DNA of 59,972 bases from an uncultured Neomegalonema sp. (GTDB taxonomy: Bacteria; Pseudomonadota; Alphaproteobacteria; Rhodobacterales; Rhodobacteraceae). Both the position numbers and the translations under genes were made by a program. The DNA is taken from NCBI GenBank assembly GCA_938008165.1, contig CALLLP010000020.1, positions 1 through 59,972 of the forward strand, in the 5' to 3' direction. The notes under the pieces are model-generated. The model had not been told where the DNA came from. It did not search any database and worked only from the letters and a program-made list of their open reading frames with translations. Positions within the stretch are counted from its first letter, which is position 1; the number at the start of each line of letters is the position of its first letter. Below are positions 45,201 to 52,868 of this stretch, in pieces.

Positions 45201-45404
45201 GAGGGCGGCGGCAAACCCGAAGGGCGCGACAATGATCGCAAAGGCAAGGGCGGCAAACCCCGTGGCAAACCGGGGCAGGACCGCCGGGACGGCAAACGGG
45301 ACGCTCCAAAGCGCGAACACAGCGCCGCTCCATCGCGGCCAAACCGCCCCATCGACCCGGATTCGCCCTTCGCCATCCTGCAACAGCTCAAGGACGGCAA
45401 GTGA
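42294..45404 (+). CDS. Suv3-like superfamily 2 RNA helicase
   Basis: The 1036-residue helicase starts almost at Walker A (GPTNTGKT, residues 16-23), has motif II DEIQ instead of DEAD, motif V DAIGMGLNLD and motif VI QIAGRAGR: the Suv3/mitochondrial degradosome helicase signature found in alphaproteobacteria. Helicase domains span about residues 10-300. A conserved middle follows, then from about 800 an acidic Pro/Ala/Glu-rich stretch and a basic Arg/Gly/Lys-rich tail suited to RNA binding. An S4-domain gene follows after 64 bp. Confidence 0.9.
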   Translation: MSASHPRDHTVTAVLGPTNTGKTTYAIERMLGHKTGVMGFPLRLLAREVYDRCVELRGPSVVALVTGEEKIVPPNAKYFICTVESMPVETGAAFLAVDEIQLCADPERGHVFTDRLLNARGMHETLFLGALTMKERIEQLIPTARYHFRERFSVLSYAGSKKISRLPQRSAIVAFSTDQVYAIAELIRRQKGGAAVVMGALSPRTRNAQVKMFQEGEVEYLVATDAIGMGLNLDLKSVWFAGKAKFDGRKHRNLQAQELAQIAGRAGRYTNDGSFGVTGDCRPLEPEIVDAIEEHQFHPVGSLQWRNTRLQFATPEALLASLDFPAPRLGLQRTREAEDVTALRMLAADPDIQMSAKGKNAVRLLWDVCQIPDFRKTMVSEHVDLLRRLYTFLTTQQRVIPTDWMAQQVIRIDKTDGDIDVLSKRLAYIRTWTYAANRSDWLDDAAHWRERTRAVEDRLSDALHAKLTQRFVDRRTSVLMQRLKQKEELVATVEKDGGVTVEGEHVGRIEGLRFQPDKNAEGVHATTLRAASTTPVIAELTQRVEKLYAGNDGDLDFTEQGGIVWDNVVIGRLTAGADALSPVAKVYADELLEAVSVERAERRLQQWIDRKIKTLFEPLLSLRDDEKITGIARGVVFQLVEALGVLPRGPVTQDVKAIEQETRAVMRKHGLRFGQYTLFMPALLKPAPMRLRLVLWGIAQGMDEIPTPPPPGVVTFAAPDGVPEAYFQMAGYRKAGDRALRLDMLERLADMTRSLDARKGFEATADMLSITGLTLEQFASLMDGLGYRAEKAERPKVKAKPATEPVADPAPEAAQATDEGAPAPVDTVISEDSPADALDSAPAATVFAEADTAAIEAVEQGATDVDQAPERPVEETPGGEATTAPRVEASEEPMAALSQPSSVPKEAEGQTVEVAMADAATGEMETFYTFRILPRGRRQRGEAPRRDTNRDGETRAPRKEGDRKSRPPREGGGKPEGRDNDRKGKGGKPRGKPGQDRRDGKRDAPKREHSAAPSRPNRPIDPDSPFAILQQLKDGK

Positions 45405-45468
45405 TCGCCCTTCCCATCCCGGCCCCGTCCCTCGCCTCGCGTAAGCGGGGGACCGCACCGATTCGCCG

Positions 45469-45840
45469 ATGACGGGCGATGCCCAGAGCACCGAAACCCT
45501 GCGTGTCGATAAATGGCTCTGGCATGCCCGCTTCCTGAAATCGCGCGGCCTCGCGGCAAAACTGGTCTCCGACGGCAAACTGCGCATCAATGGCGAGCGA
45601 TTCACAAAACCCGGCAAGACGGTGCGCCCCGACGATGTGCTCACCTTTCGCCTGCATGACACGATCCGCATCGTGCGCATCGTCGCGCTGGGTGCGCGGC
45701 GCGGCCCGGCACCGGAGGCGCAAGCGCTCTACGAGGACATGTCTCCGCCACCCCAGCCGAAACCCCCTCAGGCGAGCGTGACCCGCGAACGTTGGAACGG
45801 CAATCGAAAACCGGACAAACCAAAATTCGATTCCGCCTGA
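45469..45840 (+). CDS. hslR: S4-domain RNA-binding protein (Hsp15-like)
   Basis: The 123-residue protein begins with an S4 RNA-binding domain (LRVDKWLWHARFLKSRGLAAKLVSDGKLRINGER near residues 11-44) and a basic C-terminus. Hsp15 recycles free 50S subunits carrying nascent chains. It sits just downstream of the Suv3-like helicase, a frequent pairing in alphaproteobacteria and consistent with RNA or ribosome quality control. Confidence 0.87.
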   Translation: MTGDAQSTETLRVDKWLWHARFLKSRGLAAKLVSDGKLRINGERFTKPGKTVRPDDVLTFRLHDTIRIVRIVALGARRGPAPEAQALYEDMSPPPQPKPPQASVTRERWNGNRKPDKPKFDSA

Positions 45841-45925
45841 CTGCCTGACTACCGGTCGTGCCGTTGCCCCCTTGCCGCCTGTTCGGTCAATGTGATGAAT
45901 GGAATCAGTTGGAAGGGATCATGAT

Positions 45926-48136
45926 ATGCCGATGCTGAAACGATTCTTGCTGGTTCTCTGCGGCCTTCTCCTGCTTTCGGTATCCGCACCCCTGATGGCG
46001 CAGGACGCAGGTGAAAAGCCCCCGGCTCCCCGAACCGCCGCCGATATCGCCCCCCTGTCGGACGAAGAAGTCCGCCGTCTGCTGCTGGAGCGGCTGGTCG
46101 AGGACCCGAAGCAGAAAAAGACGCGCGTTTTCAACCCCGCCAATGCCGCCTATGTGTTCCAGCGCAATTTCAGCAAGGTACGCAAACGCGCCAGCGAAAT
46201 CTTCAGCACCTTTCCCGATCTCGCCAAGCTGCCCGGCGAATGGTGGAAGCGCATGACGCGGGGGCGCGACGGCATGGCCTTCGGGCGCTTTGTCGTCATC
46301 TTCGTCCTGTCCCTCGCCATCGGCGCCTATGGTGCCCATCGCCTGCGCGAACGATTGCTGCGATCCGCACGCACCAGCCTGATGGAAAGCCCGGCGGGAC
46401 AGCCGGGGCGGCTGCTCTCCTTCTTGGGATTGATGCTGGGCGAAACGGTGGTGGTGATCGCCCTTGGGATATTGGCCACGGCGGCATTCTTTCTGCTCAC
46501 GCCCCCGGATGGGCGCGACCGAACGCTGTTCTTCTTTTTCCTCACGGCAACGATGCTCGTCACCCTCGTCATTGCGGTCAGTCGCACGATCTTTGCACCC
46601 GGAAACGACGAGAGCGGTCATCGCCTCGCCGCCATGACCGATGCGCAGGCGACGCGGTTGCACCGCTCCATCGCGGGGACGGCAACGCTGTCGATCTTTG
46701 CCTTCTTTTCCTGCGCGTCCTTTTCGGCGGTGGGGATCGGGGGGGATGTCCATGACCTGTTGCTGATGCTCGTCGGGGCGATGACCACATTCCTGCTCAG
46801 CGCGACGCTCTGGGGCAGTCGCCGGGCAATCGCCGACGATATTCTCGCCGGATCGTCCAAGCCGGGGGCGGTGCGCCGGATGGTGGCGAGCATCTGGCCT
46901 GCGGTCTTTCCGCTGGTGCCGCCGATTCTCTACATCATCATGCTGGTCAACCTGTTCCTCGGCGCTCCGCCGCTCTATGGCGGGCCGCTGCTGACGATCT
47001 TTGCCCTGCTGATGATGCCCATCGTCGAAAGCGCGCTCAGTCGCATGGCGCATCGGCTGCATGCGCGGGGCGAATCGATCGGATCGGCTCTGGCGCGAGT
47101 CGGGCGCTTTGCCCTGCCCGCCTTCGCCCTGCCCATCGTCGCCTCAGGCTGGCAGCTCGATCTGTTCCCGGTGGCAAACGAATCGCTGGGCACAAAGATC
47201 GCGCAGGCGGCGGTCGAAGTCGCCATCACCTTCTTTATCGCCTATGCCCTGTGGCAAGCGATCCGCATCGCCATCGATCGTCAGATCGAGAAAGAGGACG
47301 CCGCCTATATGGCCGAGCATGGCGTCGACACGATGGAGGCGGAACAGGGCGGCGCAGGTCTCAGCCGCGCACGAACATTGCTCCCCTTGGCCAAGCGTAC
47401 GATCATGATCGCGCTGGGGGCGACGGTGACGCTCATGACCCTGTCGGAGCTGGGGGTCAATACCGGGCCGCTGCTGGCGGGGGCAGGTGTCGTCGGCCTT
47501 GCCATCGGCTTCGGATCGCAAACGCTGGTCCGCGATATCGTGACGGGCTTTTTCTTCCTGATGGAAGATGCCTTCCGCCTCGGCGAATATCTCGATGTCG
47601 GCGATGTCAAAGGAACCGTGGAGCAGATCTCGATCCGCTCGATGAAGCTGCGCCATCACCGGGGCGCGCTCAACACCGTGCCCTTCGGCTCGGTCGACGT
47701 GATCCAGAATTTCAGCCGCGATTGGGCGATCATGAAGCTGCGCATCCGCGTGCCCTTCGAGACCGATCTGAACAAGGTGCGCAAACTGCTGAAAAAAGTC
47801 GGACAGGAAATGATGACCGAAGAGATGATCAAGGACGATTTCCTGCAACCCTTCAAGGCGCAGGGAGCGGTCGATGTGGACGATTACGGCTTCGTCATCT
47901 CGACCAAGTTCATGTGCAAACCCGGCAAACAATTCGTCATCCGTCGCTTTGCGTTTCAGGCGATGCAGGACGCCTTCGAGGCCGCCGACATTCCCTTTGC
48001 AAAGCCACAGGTGCGCGTGGTGGTCGAAACGGCGGACGAGGCGGAGGAGCGCTCCGGCGATGCGCTCGACGCGGGGGCAGGGGCGGCGGCCTCCATCATC
48101 TCGCGCGAGGCGGCGGCAAAGGCGGGGGCGACGTAA
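45926..48136 (+). CDS. MscS-family mechanosensitive channel with large N-terminal region
   Basis: The 736-residue protein has a signal peptide, a periplasmic segment (to about residue 110), about ten hydrophobic helices and a C-terminal MscS core: LLAGAGVVGLAIGFGSQTLVRDIVTGFFFLMED followed by the beta domain (GEYLDVGDVKGTVEQISIRSMKLR). These channels open under membrane tension in hypo-osmotic shock. The larger relatives resemble YbdG/MscK types. GGAAGGGA lies 7 bases before the ATG at 45926. Confidence 0.9.
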   Translation: MPMLKRFLLVLCGLLLLSVSAPLMAQDAGEKPPAPRTAADIAPLSDEEVRRLLLERLVEDPKQKKTRVFNPANAAYVFQRNFSKVRKRASEIFSTFPDLAKLPGEWWKRMTRGRDGMAFGRFVVIFVLSLAIGAYGAHRLRERLLRSARTSLMESPAGQPGRLLSFLGLMLGETVVVIALGILATAAFFLLTPPDGRDRTLFFFFLTATMLVTLVIAVSRTIFAPGNDESGHRLAAMTDAQATRLHRSIAGTATLSIFAFFSCASFSAVGIGGDVHDLLLMLVGAMTTFLLSATLWGSRRAIADDILAGSSKPGAVRRMVASIWPAVFPLVPPILYIIMLVNLFLGAPPLYGGPLLTIFALLMMPIVESALSRMAHRLHARGESIGSALARVGRFALPAFALPIVASGWQLDLFPVANESLGTKIAQAAVEVAITFFIAYALWQAIRIAIDRQIEKEDAAYMAEHGVDTMEAEQGGAGLSRARTLLPLAKRTIMIALGATVTLMTLSELGVNTGPLLAGAGVVGLAIGFGSQTLVRDIVTGFFFLMEDAFRLGEYLDVGDVKGTVEQISIRSMKLRHHRGALNTVPFGSVDVIQNFSRDWAIMKLRIRVPFETDLNKVRKLLKKVGQEMMTEEMIKDDFLQPFKAQGAVDVDDYGFVISTKFMCKPGKQFVIRRFAFQAMQDAFEAADIPFAKPQVRVVVETADEAEERSGDALDAGAGAAASIISREAAAKAGAT

Positions 48137-48148
48137 TCCCCCGCCCCA

Positions 48149-49774
48149 TCACAGCGCCCGCGCCTTCTCGCGCAGCATGAATTTCTGGATCTTGCCGGTG
48201 GACGTCTTCGGCAATTCCTCGAAAATCACCGTTTTCGGCGTCTTGAATCCGGCGAGATGCTCGCGGCAGAAAGCGATGATCTCATCGGGGGTGGCGGTCT
48301 TGCCCTCGGCCATTTCGATGAAGGCGCAGGGTGTCTCGCCCCACATATCATCCGGGCGCGCGACCACCCCCGCCGCGACGACGCCGGGAAACTTGTAGAG
48401 CACCGCCTCCACCTCGACCGAGCTGACATTTTCGCCGCCCGAGATGATGACATCCTTCAGCCGGTCGCGAATCTTCAGGTAGCCGCCCGGATAGATCGCC
48501 GCCGCATCGCCGGAATGAAACCAGCCGCCCTTAAAGGCCTCGTCGGTCGCCTCCCGATTCTTGAAATAGCCCTTCATCACGGTATTGCCGCGCAGCATGA
48601 TCTCGCCCGAGACCTCGCCATTATGGGGCACCGGCGCGCCGGTTTCCTGGTCGACCGCCGTGGCCCCCTCAAACATCGCCATGCGCGGGCCTTGGCGACC
48701 CTTGATCTCGGCGCGTTCCTCGGCGGGCAGGGAATCCCATTCGCCCTGCCAGTCGCATTGGGTGACATGACCATAGGTTTCGGTCAGGCCATAGACATGC
48801 TGCACGTTCACGCCCAGCTCTTCCATCTTCGCCAGCACGGCGGGGGGCGGGGGGGCACCGGCGGTGAAGGCTTCGATCGTATGGTCGAACGTTCGCTTAT
48901 CTTCGGGTTTCGCATTGATCAGCATCTGCAAAACGATGGGCGCGCCGCCGAAATACTGCGCGCCATGGTCGGCGGCGGCGTCATAGATCGCCTTGGCGGT
49001 GATGGCGCGGGTGCAGACCATCGTGCCCGCCTGCGCCGCCATGGCCCAGGCATGACCCCAGCCGTTACAGTGGAACAGCGGCACGATATAGACGTATTTG
49101 GGATGTTTGGGCAGCGGCCAGCCCATGATCGTTCCGGTCGCCATCAGATACGCGCCCCGGTGATGATAGACGACCCCCTTGGGCCGCCCGGTGGTGCCGG
49201 AGGTATAATTGATCGCCATCGCATCCCATTCATCGGCGGGCATCGGCCAGTCGTAATCCGGGTCGCCCGATGCCAGCAGATCGGCATGGGTGGCGGCGCC
49301 AAGGCGCTCGCCCGGCTCCGCCTCGCTATCGACCACATCGATGACTTCCGGCGCGGCATCGCCAAGGATCGCCAGCGCCTGTTTCAGCACCGGCGAGAAC
49401 TGCGTATCGCAAAACACGATCCGCGATTCCGAATGGTCGAGGATATAGGCGACCGTATCCGCATCCAGCCGGGTATTGATCGTGTTGAGCACGCCGCCCG
49501 CCATGTTGACGGCGAAATGCGCCTCGATCATCTCCGGGATGTTCGGGCACAGGAACGACACAACGTCATTGCGCCCGATTCCCCGCTGCGACAGGGCCGA
49601 GGCGAGACGCACGCAGCGCTCGTAGGTCTGCGCCCAAGTATAGCGCCGCGCGCCATGGATCACCGCCGGATGCCCGCCATGCACCTCCGCCGCCCGGCGC
49701 AGGAACGAAAGCGGCGTGAGCGGCACATAATTCGCCGGGGTCTTCTCGAAAACGTCGAAATCTTCGCGGGCCAT
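48149..49774 (-). CDS. Acyl-CoA synthetase (AMP-binding)
   Basis: A 541-residue ANL-superfamily ligase with P-loop YTSGTTGRPKG, HRGAYL, the acyl-adenylate motif YGLTET, GDxA (HSGDAAAI), GYLKIRDRLKDVIISGGENVSSVEVE and the C-terminal lysine TSTGKIQKF. It activates a carboxylic acid to its CoA thioester; medium or branched-chain acids, or 3-methylmercaptopropionate (DmdB-like), are all possible. It is convergent with the MscS gene, 12 bp apart. Confidence 0.88.
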   Translation of the reverse strand: MAREDFDVFEKTPANYVPLTPLSFLRRAAEVHGGHPAVIHGARRYTWAQTYERCVRLASALSQRGIGRNDVVSFLCPNIPEMIEAHFAVNMAGGVLNTINTRLDADTVAYILDHSESRIVFCDTQFSPVLKQALAILGDAAPEVIDVVDSEAEPGERLGAATHADLLASGDPDYDWPMPADEWDAMAINYTSGTTGRPKGVVYHHRGAYLMATGTIMGWPLPKHPKYVYIVPLFHCNGWGHAWAMAAQAGTMVCTRAITAKAIYDAAADHGAQYFGGAPIVLQMLINAKPEDKRTFDHTIEAFTAGAPPPPAVLAKMEELGVNVQHVYGLTETYGHVTQCDWQGEWDSLPAEERAEIKGRQGPRMAMFEGATAVDQETGAPVPHNGEVSGEIMLRGNTVMKGYFKNREATDEAFKGGWFHSGDAAAIYPGGYLKIRDRLKDVIISGGENVSSVEVEAVLYKFPGVVAAGVVARPDDMWGETPCAFIEMAEGKTATPDEIIAFCREHLAGFKTPKTVIFEELPKTSTGKIQKFMLREKARAL

Positions 49775-49856
49775 GTCGTCGGTCTCCCTGTCGCTTTTTT
49801 CGCGACGATAGGGCGGGTGACGGGCGAAGGAAAGATGCAGGCGACGGTTTCGCGCC

Positions 49857-50252
49857 TTACCGATCGCCGAAACGTCCTCTGAACCGATACCTTGCAGGGA
49901 AAAGGCCGGGTTGGGGGCGCTTTATGACCCGATGGATCGCGGTCACGGCCTGTTCGGGCGAGAGGGCGAACCACTCGCCTTTCATGCGAAAGCGACTCAG
50001 GCGGCGATGAACCTCCCGCTCCAGTTCGGCGGCGCGCAGAACCCGGAATGTCTTGCACAGGACAAGAGGGCGCGGATTGGCCGTCTGCAAGGTTCTCAGG
50101 CGTTGTCGGGGGTCTTTCGTGATGCCGATCTTCGTGGGACCGACCGGCCTGCCGCGTCTATCCGTGCGCGCAATGACATAGACATACCGTGCCGAGAGCT
50201 TCGGGCCGCTCGCCCGGTCGCGCCGCCGCCAACGCGCCATTGCCATCAGCAT
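49857..50252 (-). CDS. Solo GIY-YIG/MUG113-type nuclease-fold protein
   Basis: The 131-residue protein consists of a basic N-terminus and one GIY-YIG-like domain of the T5orf172/MUG113 type: YVYVIAR (strand 1), TKIGITKDPRQRLRTLQ (the Y-I-G equivalent is KIGI), AELEREVHRRL with the conserved Glu and His, and GEWFALS. Such domains often occur in phage and homing elements but also alone on chromosomes. An AGGGGAGG site 7 bases before the ATG supports expression. Activity and target unknown. Confidence 0.78.
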   Translation of the reverse strand: MLMAMARWRRRDRASGPKLSARYVYVIARTDRRGRPVGPTKIGITKDPRQRLRTLQTANPRPLVLCKTFRVLRAAELEREVHRRLSRFRMKGEWFALSPEQAVTAIHRVIKRPQPGLFPARYRFRGRFGDR

Positions 50253-50487
50253 GGGACGCCTCCCCTCTTCGCATGTCCTGTCCGATCGATCATGGGAGGA
50301 TGATGCCCCATACCCCTTTGCGTCCGGGTTACGAACGACCCGGTCTCCTCCGGGAAGGGGAAATCACGTCTTAGTTGTTTTCAGGGGGCTGGATCACCCA
50401 AACGTCATATAATATTTACATAATAAATCGTAAATTTTATCTTACAGTATCGTGACGACGATATCCTTCGCTGTGTGAGGAAGACCC
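50253..50487. other. AT-rich promoter region between divergent genes
   Basis: The 235-bp divergent spacer has an AT-rich core near 50400-50450 including a perfect TATAAT (50408-50413) and a perfect inverted repeat at 50448-50463, close to the start of the unknown gene on the right. Confidence 0.45.
50448..50463. promoter_or_regulatory. TATCGT-GACG-ACGATA inverted repeat
   Basis: Perfect 6-bp arms around 4 bases, 24 bases upstream of the ATG at 50488 and inside an AT-rich block. Probably an operator; the regulator is unknown. Confidence 0.4.
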
Positions 50488-50937
50488 ATGGGCGCTCAAA
50501 CTGTCTTTATGGAGCGAGTTGCGCAATGCCCGGAAGATCGCTACGCCGGTCCCGCCATTCTGGATGCGGATGACAGGCAACTTCTGGGCTGTCTCCGGGC
50601 TTTTGCGCGCAAGGCCAAACTCGCCCCAAGGCTCGATCTGGATCTGGCCTGCGCCTTGATCACCCCCGCGTCCGATCGGGCGGAAACGGTCTACGGCTCC
50701 ACCCTGTTACGGGCGCTTGATGCGCTGGCTACACGGTCGGTGATGTTTCATATGGGATTCGATGCGAAACCCAGTTTCGACGAGCTTTGGCTCCTGCGGA
50801 TCGTTCGGCTGTTTCAGCAAGGCGACGAGGCGGGGGCGCGGTTTCTGATCGCCGGGCGCGTGCCCGCACAATCCCGCCACAAGATCGCGTTCCTTGCCTC
50901 GCGCTTCGCCCAAAGCCTCGGAGATGCGCCAGTTTAG
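50488..50937 (+). CDS. Unrecognised 149-residue cytoplasmic protein
   Basis: Predicted mainly helical with no signal peptide or membrane segment and no motif I recognise. The middle (FHMGFDAKPSFDELWLLRIVRLFQQGDEAGARFLIAGRV) looks like a conserved helix bundle. GAGGAAG lies 4 bases before the ATG. Its stop codon lies within the Irr-type box that precedes dps, so transcription of the two genes is probably separately controlled. Confidence 0.65.
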   Translation: MGAQTVFMERVAQCPEDRYAGPAILDADDRQLLGCLRAFARKAKLAPRLDLDLACALITPASDRAETVYGSTLLRALDALATRSVMFHMGFDAKPSFDELWLLRIVRLFQQGDEAGARFLIAGRVPAQSRHKIAFLASRFAQSLGDAPV

Positions 50938-50949
50938 AATGATTCTAGA
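50933..50949 (+). promoter_or_regulatory. Irr-type iron-control box before dps
   Basis: TTTAGAATGATTCTAGA matches the 17-bp ICE consensus TTTAGAA-N3-TTCTAAA with one mismatch; its core TAGAAT-G-ATTCTA is a perfect palindrome. It overlaps the candidate -35 element of the downstream promoter, a position expected for repression. Confidence 0.65.
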
Positions 50950-50974
50950 CTTTACCCAATGGCCATCCTATATT
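50946..50974 (+). promoter_or_regulatory. Candidate sigma-70 promoter of dps
   Basis: TAGACT (50946-50951) and TATATT (50969-50974) are 17 bases apart. Transcription would start near 50981, giving an 85-base leader. Confidence 0.5.
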
Positions 50975-51064
50975 TTGCCCAAGGCCCGATCGGCCTTGCG
51001 CAAGCCAGCCATACTTAGCAGCCAGCCAGCGCAGAACATTCCACATGACAAGAAGGGGTGCGCC

Positions 51065-51538
51065 ATGAGCAGCGTCGCAACAAAACCGGAACCCGAAGCG
51101 TTGAAAGCGGTTGTCACGGGTCTGACTCAGGCGGTTGCCGAGACCTCCGTTACGATGATGAAGGCCCAGAATTATCACTGGAATGTCAAGGGCATGGGCT
51201 TTGGCCCGCTCCATGATCTTTTCCAGACGATCTACGAGGATCATTTTACCGCACAGGATGAGCTGAGCGAACGGGTTCGCGCCTTGGGCGCCCATGCAGT
51301 CGGGCGCTATGACGCCTATCTCGCGATGTCCAAGGTCACGGAATGCGATGGCGATATCGACGCCAAGACCATGATCGCGAAGCTGCGCGACGACCAGCGC
51401 ATCATCGCCGGAACGCTTCAGGCACTGGCATCGGTGGCCGAAGAAGCGGGCGATATGCTCACACAGGATCAGGCCATCGAACGGGGCCGCATCCACGAAA
51501 AATTCGCATGGCTGCTCGACGCCCATCTTCAAGGGTGA
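51065..51538 (+). CDS. dps: Dps-family ferritin-like DNA-protection protein
   Basis: Dps dodecamers oxidise and store iron and shield DNA from peroxide. The 157-residue protein has the ferroxidase signature with AQNYHWNVKGMGFGPLHDLFQTIYEDHFTAQDELSER, including the His and Asp/Glu ligands at the subunit interface. The ATG at 51065 begins the conserved protein; the longer frame upstream runs through the promoter. Expression is probably iron-regulated through the upstream Irr-type box. Confidence 0.93.
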   Translation: MSSVATKPEPEALKAVVTGLTQAVAETSVTMMKAQNYHWNVKGMGFGPLHDLFQTIYEDHFTAQDELSERVRALGAHAVGRYDAYLAMSKVTECDGDIDAKTMIAKLRDDQRIIAGTLQALASVAEEAGDMLTQDQAIERGRIHEKFAWLLDAHLQG

Positions 51539-51560
51539 CATCGCTTCGATGACCGATACC

Positions 51561-51594
51561 GCCCCTGCCCCCGATCACCATCCGGGGCGGGGGC
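51561..51594 (+). terminator. GC-rich hairpin after dps
   Basis: GCCCCTGCCCC (51561-51571) pairs with GGGGCGGGGGC (51584-51594), one G-T wobble, 12-base loop. A short A-run rather than T-run follows, so it is a likely but non-canonical terminator. Confidence 0.5.
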
Positions 51595-51669
51595 GAAAAC
51601 CCCATGCAACCGGCATAACCCGCGATCGTCATTGACTGATTTCAAGGGCCGGATTAGATATCGGGCAAG

Positions 51670-51744
51670 GCGGGTGTAGCTCAGTGGTAGAGCGTCAGCT
51701 TCCCAAGCTGAATGCCGTGGGTTCGATCCCCATCACCCGCTCCA
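51670..51744 (+). tRNA. tRNA-Gly (anticodon CCC)
   Basis: A full cloverleaf: acceptor GCGGGTG paired with CACCCGC, D-arm GCTCAGTGGTAGAGC, anticodon loop TTCCCAA giving anticodon CCC, T-arm around GGTTCGATCCC, discriminator T and encoded CCA at 51742-51744. Confidence 0.95.
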
Positions 51745-51771
51745 TATCTCCCCTGCGGCTGTGCGGGCGCC

Positions 51772-51966
51772 TCACGGCGTATTGTTATCGGCGAGATCGG
51801 TGCCGATGGTCGTGAAAGTCTCATTGAGCGAATCCCGGATTCCCCCAAGAGTTCCGACCACGGCGACCCCAAGAATGGCGGCAACGATCGCATATTCGAT
51901 CGCGGTGGCCCCTTCTTCTTCGCGATAAAAGCGGCTGATGCGGTTTGGTAGAATGTCCGTCAACAT
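51772..51966 (-). CDS. Flp/Fap-type IVb pilin
   Basis: A 64-residue pilin precursor: a short basic leader, the class III prepilin peptidase site (EEEG followed by ATAIEYAIVAA) and a single hydrophobic helix. Flp pilins form tight-adherence fibres. AAGGAACC precedes the ATG. No cpa/tad assembly genes are nearby, so it is an orphan copy that relies on a remote tad locus. Confidence 0.88.
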   Translation of the reverse strand: MLTDILPNRISRFYREEEGATAIEYAIVAAILGVAVVGTLGGIRDSLNETFTTIGTDLADNNTP

Positions 51967-52117
51967 GATGGTTCCTTACGAAGACCTGTTCAAAATAGGG
52001 CGAAGAGGTTACCGGGAAATGAGGGGCCGAGTCCGAAGAATACCGCTTCGGCTATCGACAACAGCGATGCATTGGGATAGGGAGCGCCTCTGCCCTATGT
52101 AACGGAAACTCGGTTCC

Positions 52118-52540
52118 ATGGAAAACGCGATCCTCATCGTTCATCTCGTCCTTGTAGTCTTCCTTGTCGGCATCGTGCTGCTGCAACGGTCGGAAGGCGG
52201 CGCGCTCGGTATGGGCGGCGGCGGCGGCGGAGGGGGCGGTGTGATGACCGGGCGCGGCGCCGCGACGGCCTTGCAGCGCGCCACATGGTACATCGCGATT
52301 GGGTTCCTTGTGACCAGCCTCACCCTGACCATCATGGCCACGACGGAGCGCCGGTCCAATTCGGTCTTCGATCAGGCAATTCCGGGGACCGCTGCGCCAG
52401 TCGACGAAAACGATGTTCCGCTGACCTTTACGCCGCCCACGATCGAAAGCGACGTTCAGGAAAACGATGTATCGGCCCCTAGCGCCCCTGCCGCCGATGC
52501 GGACCCCGATAATATCGTTCCGGTGCCGGAGCCTCAGTAA
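52118..52540 (+). CDS. secG: Preprotein translocase subunit SecG
   Basis: SecG stabilises the SecYEG channel. The 140-residue protein has two hydrophobic helices (about residues 3-22 and 57-74) separated by the conserved LLQRSEGGALGMGG loop with an unusual run of nine glycines (residues 33-41). The C-terminal tail beyond 85 is acidic and Pro/Ala-rich, typical of alphaproteobacterial SecG. Convergent with the lipoprotein gene, 3 bp apart. Confidence 0.93.
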   Translation: MENAILIVHLVLVVFLVGIVLLQRSEGGALGMGGGGGGGGGVMTGRGAATALQRATWYIAIGFLVTSLTLTIMATTERRSNSVFDQAIPGTAAPVDENDVPLTFTPPTIESDVQENDVSAPSAPAADADPDNIVPVPEPQ

Positions 52541-52543
52541 GCC

Positions 52544-52783
52544 TTACTCGTCGTCCTTATCGTCATCGTCATCCCCGCCGCCGGGGATGGCCATGCCGAT
52601 CACATCGGTCGTAATATCGACGGAGCCGACCACCACATCGGTCGCCACGCTCGCCGTGCCCACCACCACATCGGTCGCAATGCTCGCCGTACCCGCCACC
52701 ACACTGGTTGCGGCGCCGATAGCGGTGCCAATGCATCCCGACAGGCTGAAGACAAGACAAAGGCTGGCAAGAACACGCATCAT
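52544..52783 (-). CDS. Small lipoprotein with 11-residue repeats and acidic tail
   Basis: A 79-residue lipoprotein precursor with lipobox Leu-Ser-Gly-Cys (Cys near residue 16). The mature part contains three 11-residue repeats (VVAGTASIATD, VVVGTASVATD, VVVGSVDITTD) and ends in a run of aspartates (DDDDDKDDE). The DNA repeat unit is 33 bases. The start is an ATG pair at 52781-52783 with CCGGAG 8 bases upstream. Probably outer-membrane anchored; function unknown. Confidence 0.72.
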   Translation of the reverse strand: MMRVLASLCLVFSLSGCIGTAIGAATSVVAGTASIATDVVVGTASVATDVVVGSVDITTDVIGMAIPGGGDDDDDKDDE

Positions 52784-52868
52784 CGGATGACTCCGGTCTG
52801 TTACTGGTTTGCTTTCCATCGTATGGTAAAATGCCTTACGAGGCGTTTTCAGCCGCGAAAGAACCGCC

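Noticed and set aside
48257..49882. 541-codon + strand frame antisense to the acyl-CoA synthetase
   Set aside because: Same length as the real gene only because of mirrored codon bias; the - strand protein has all AMP-binding motifs.
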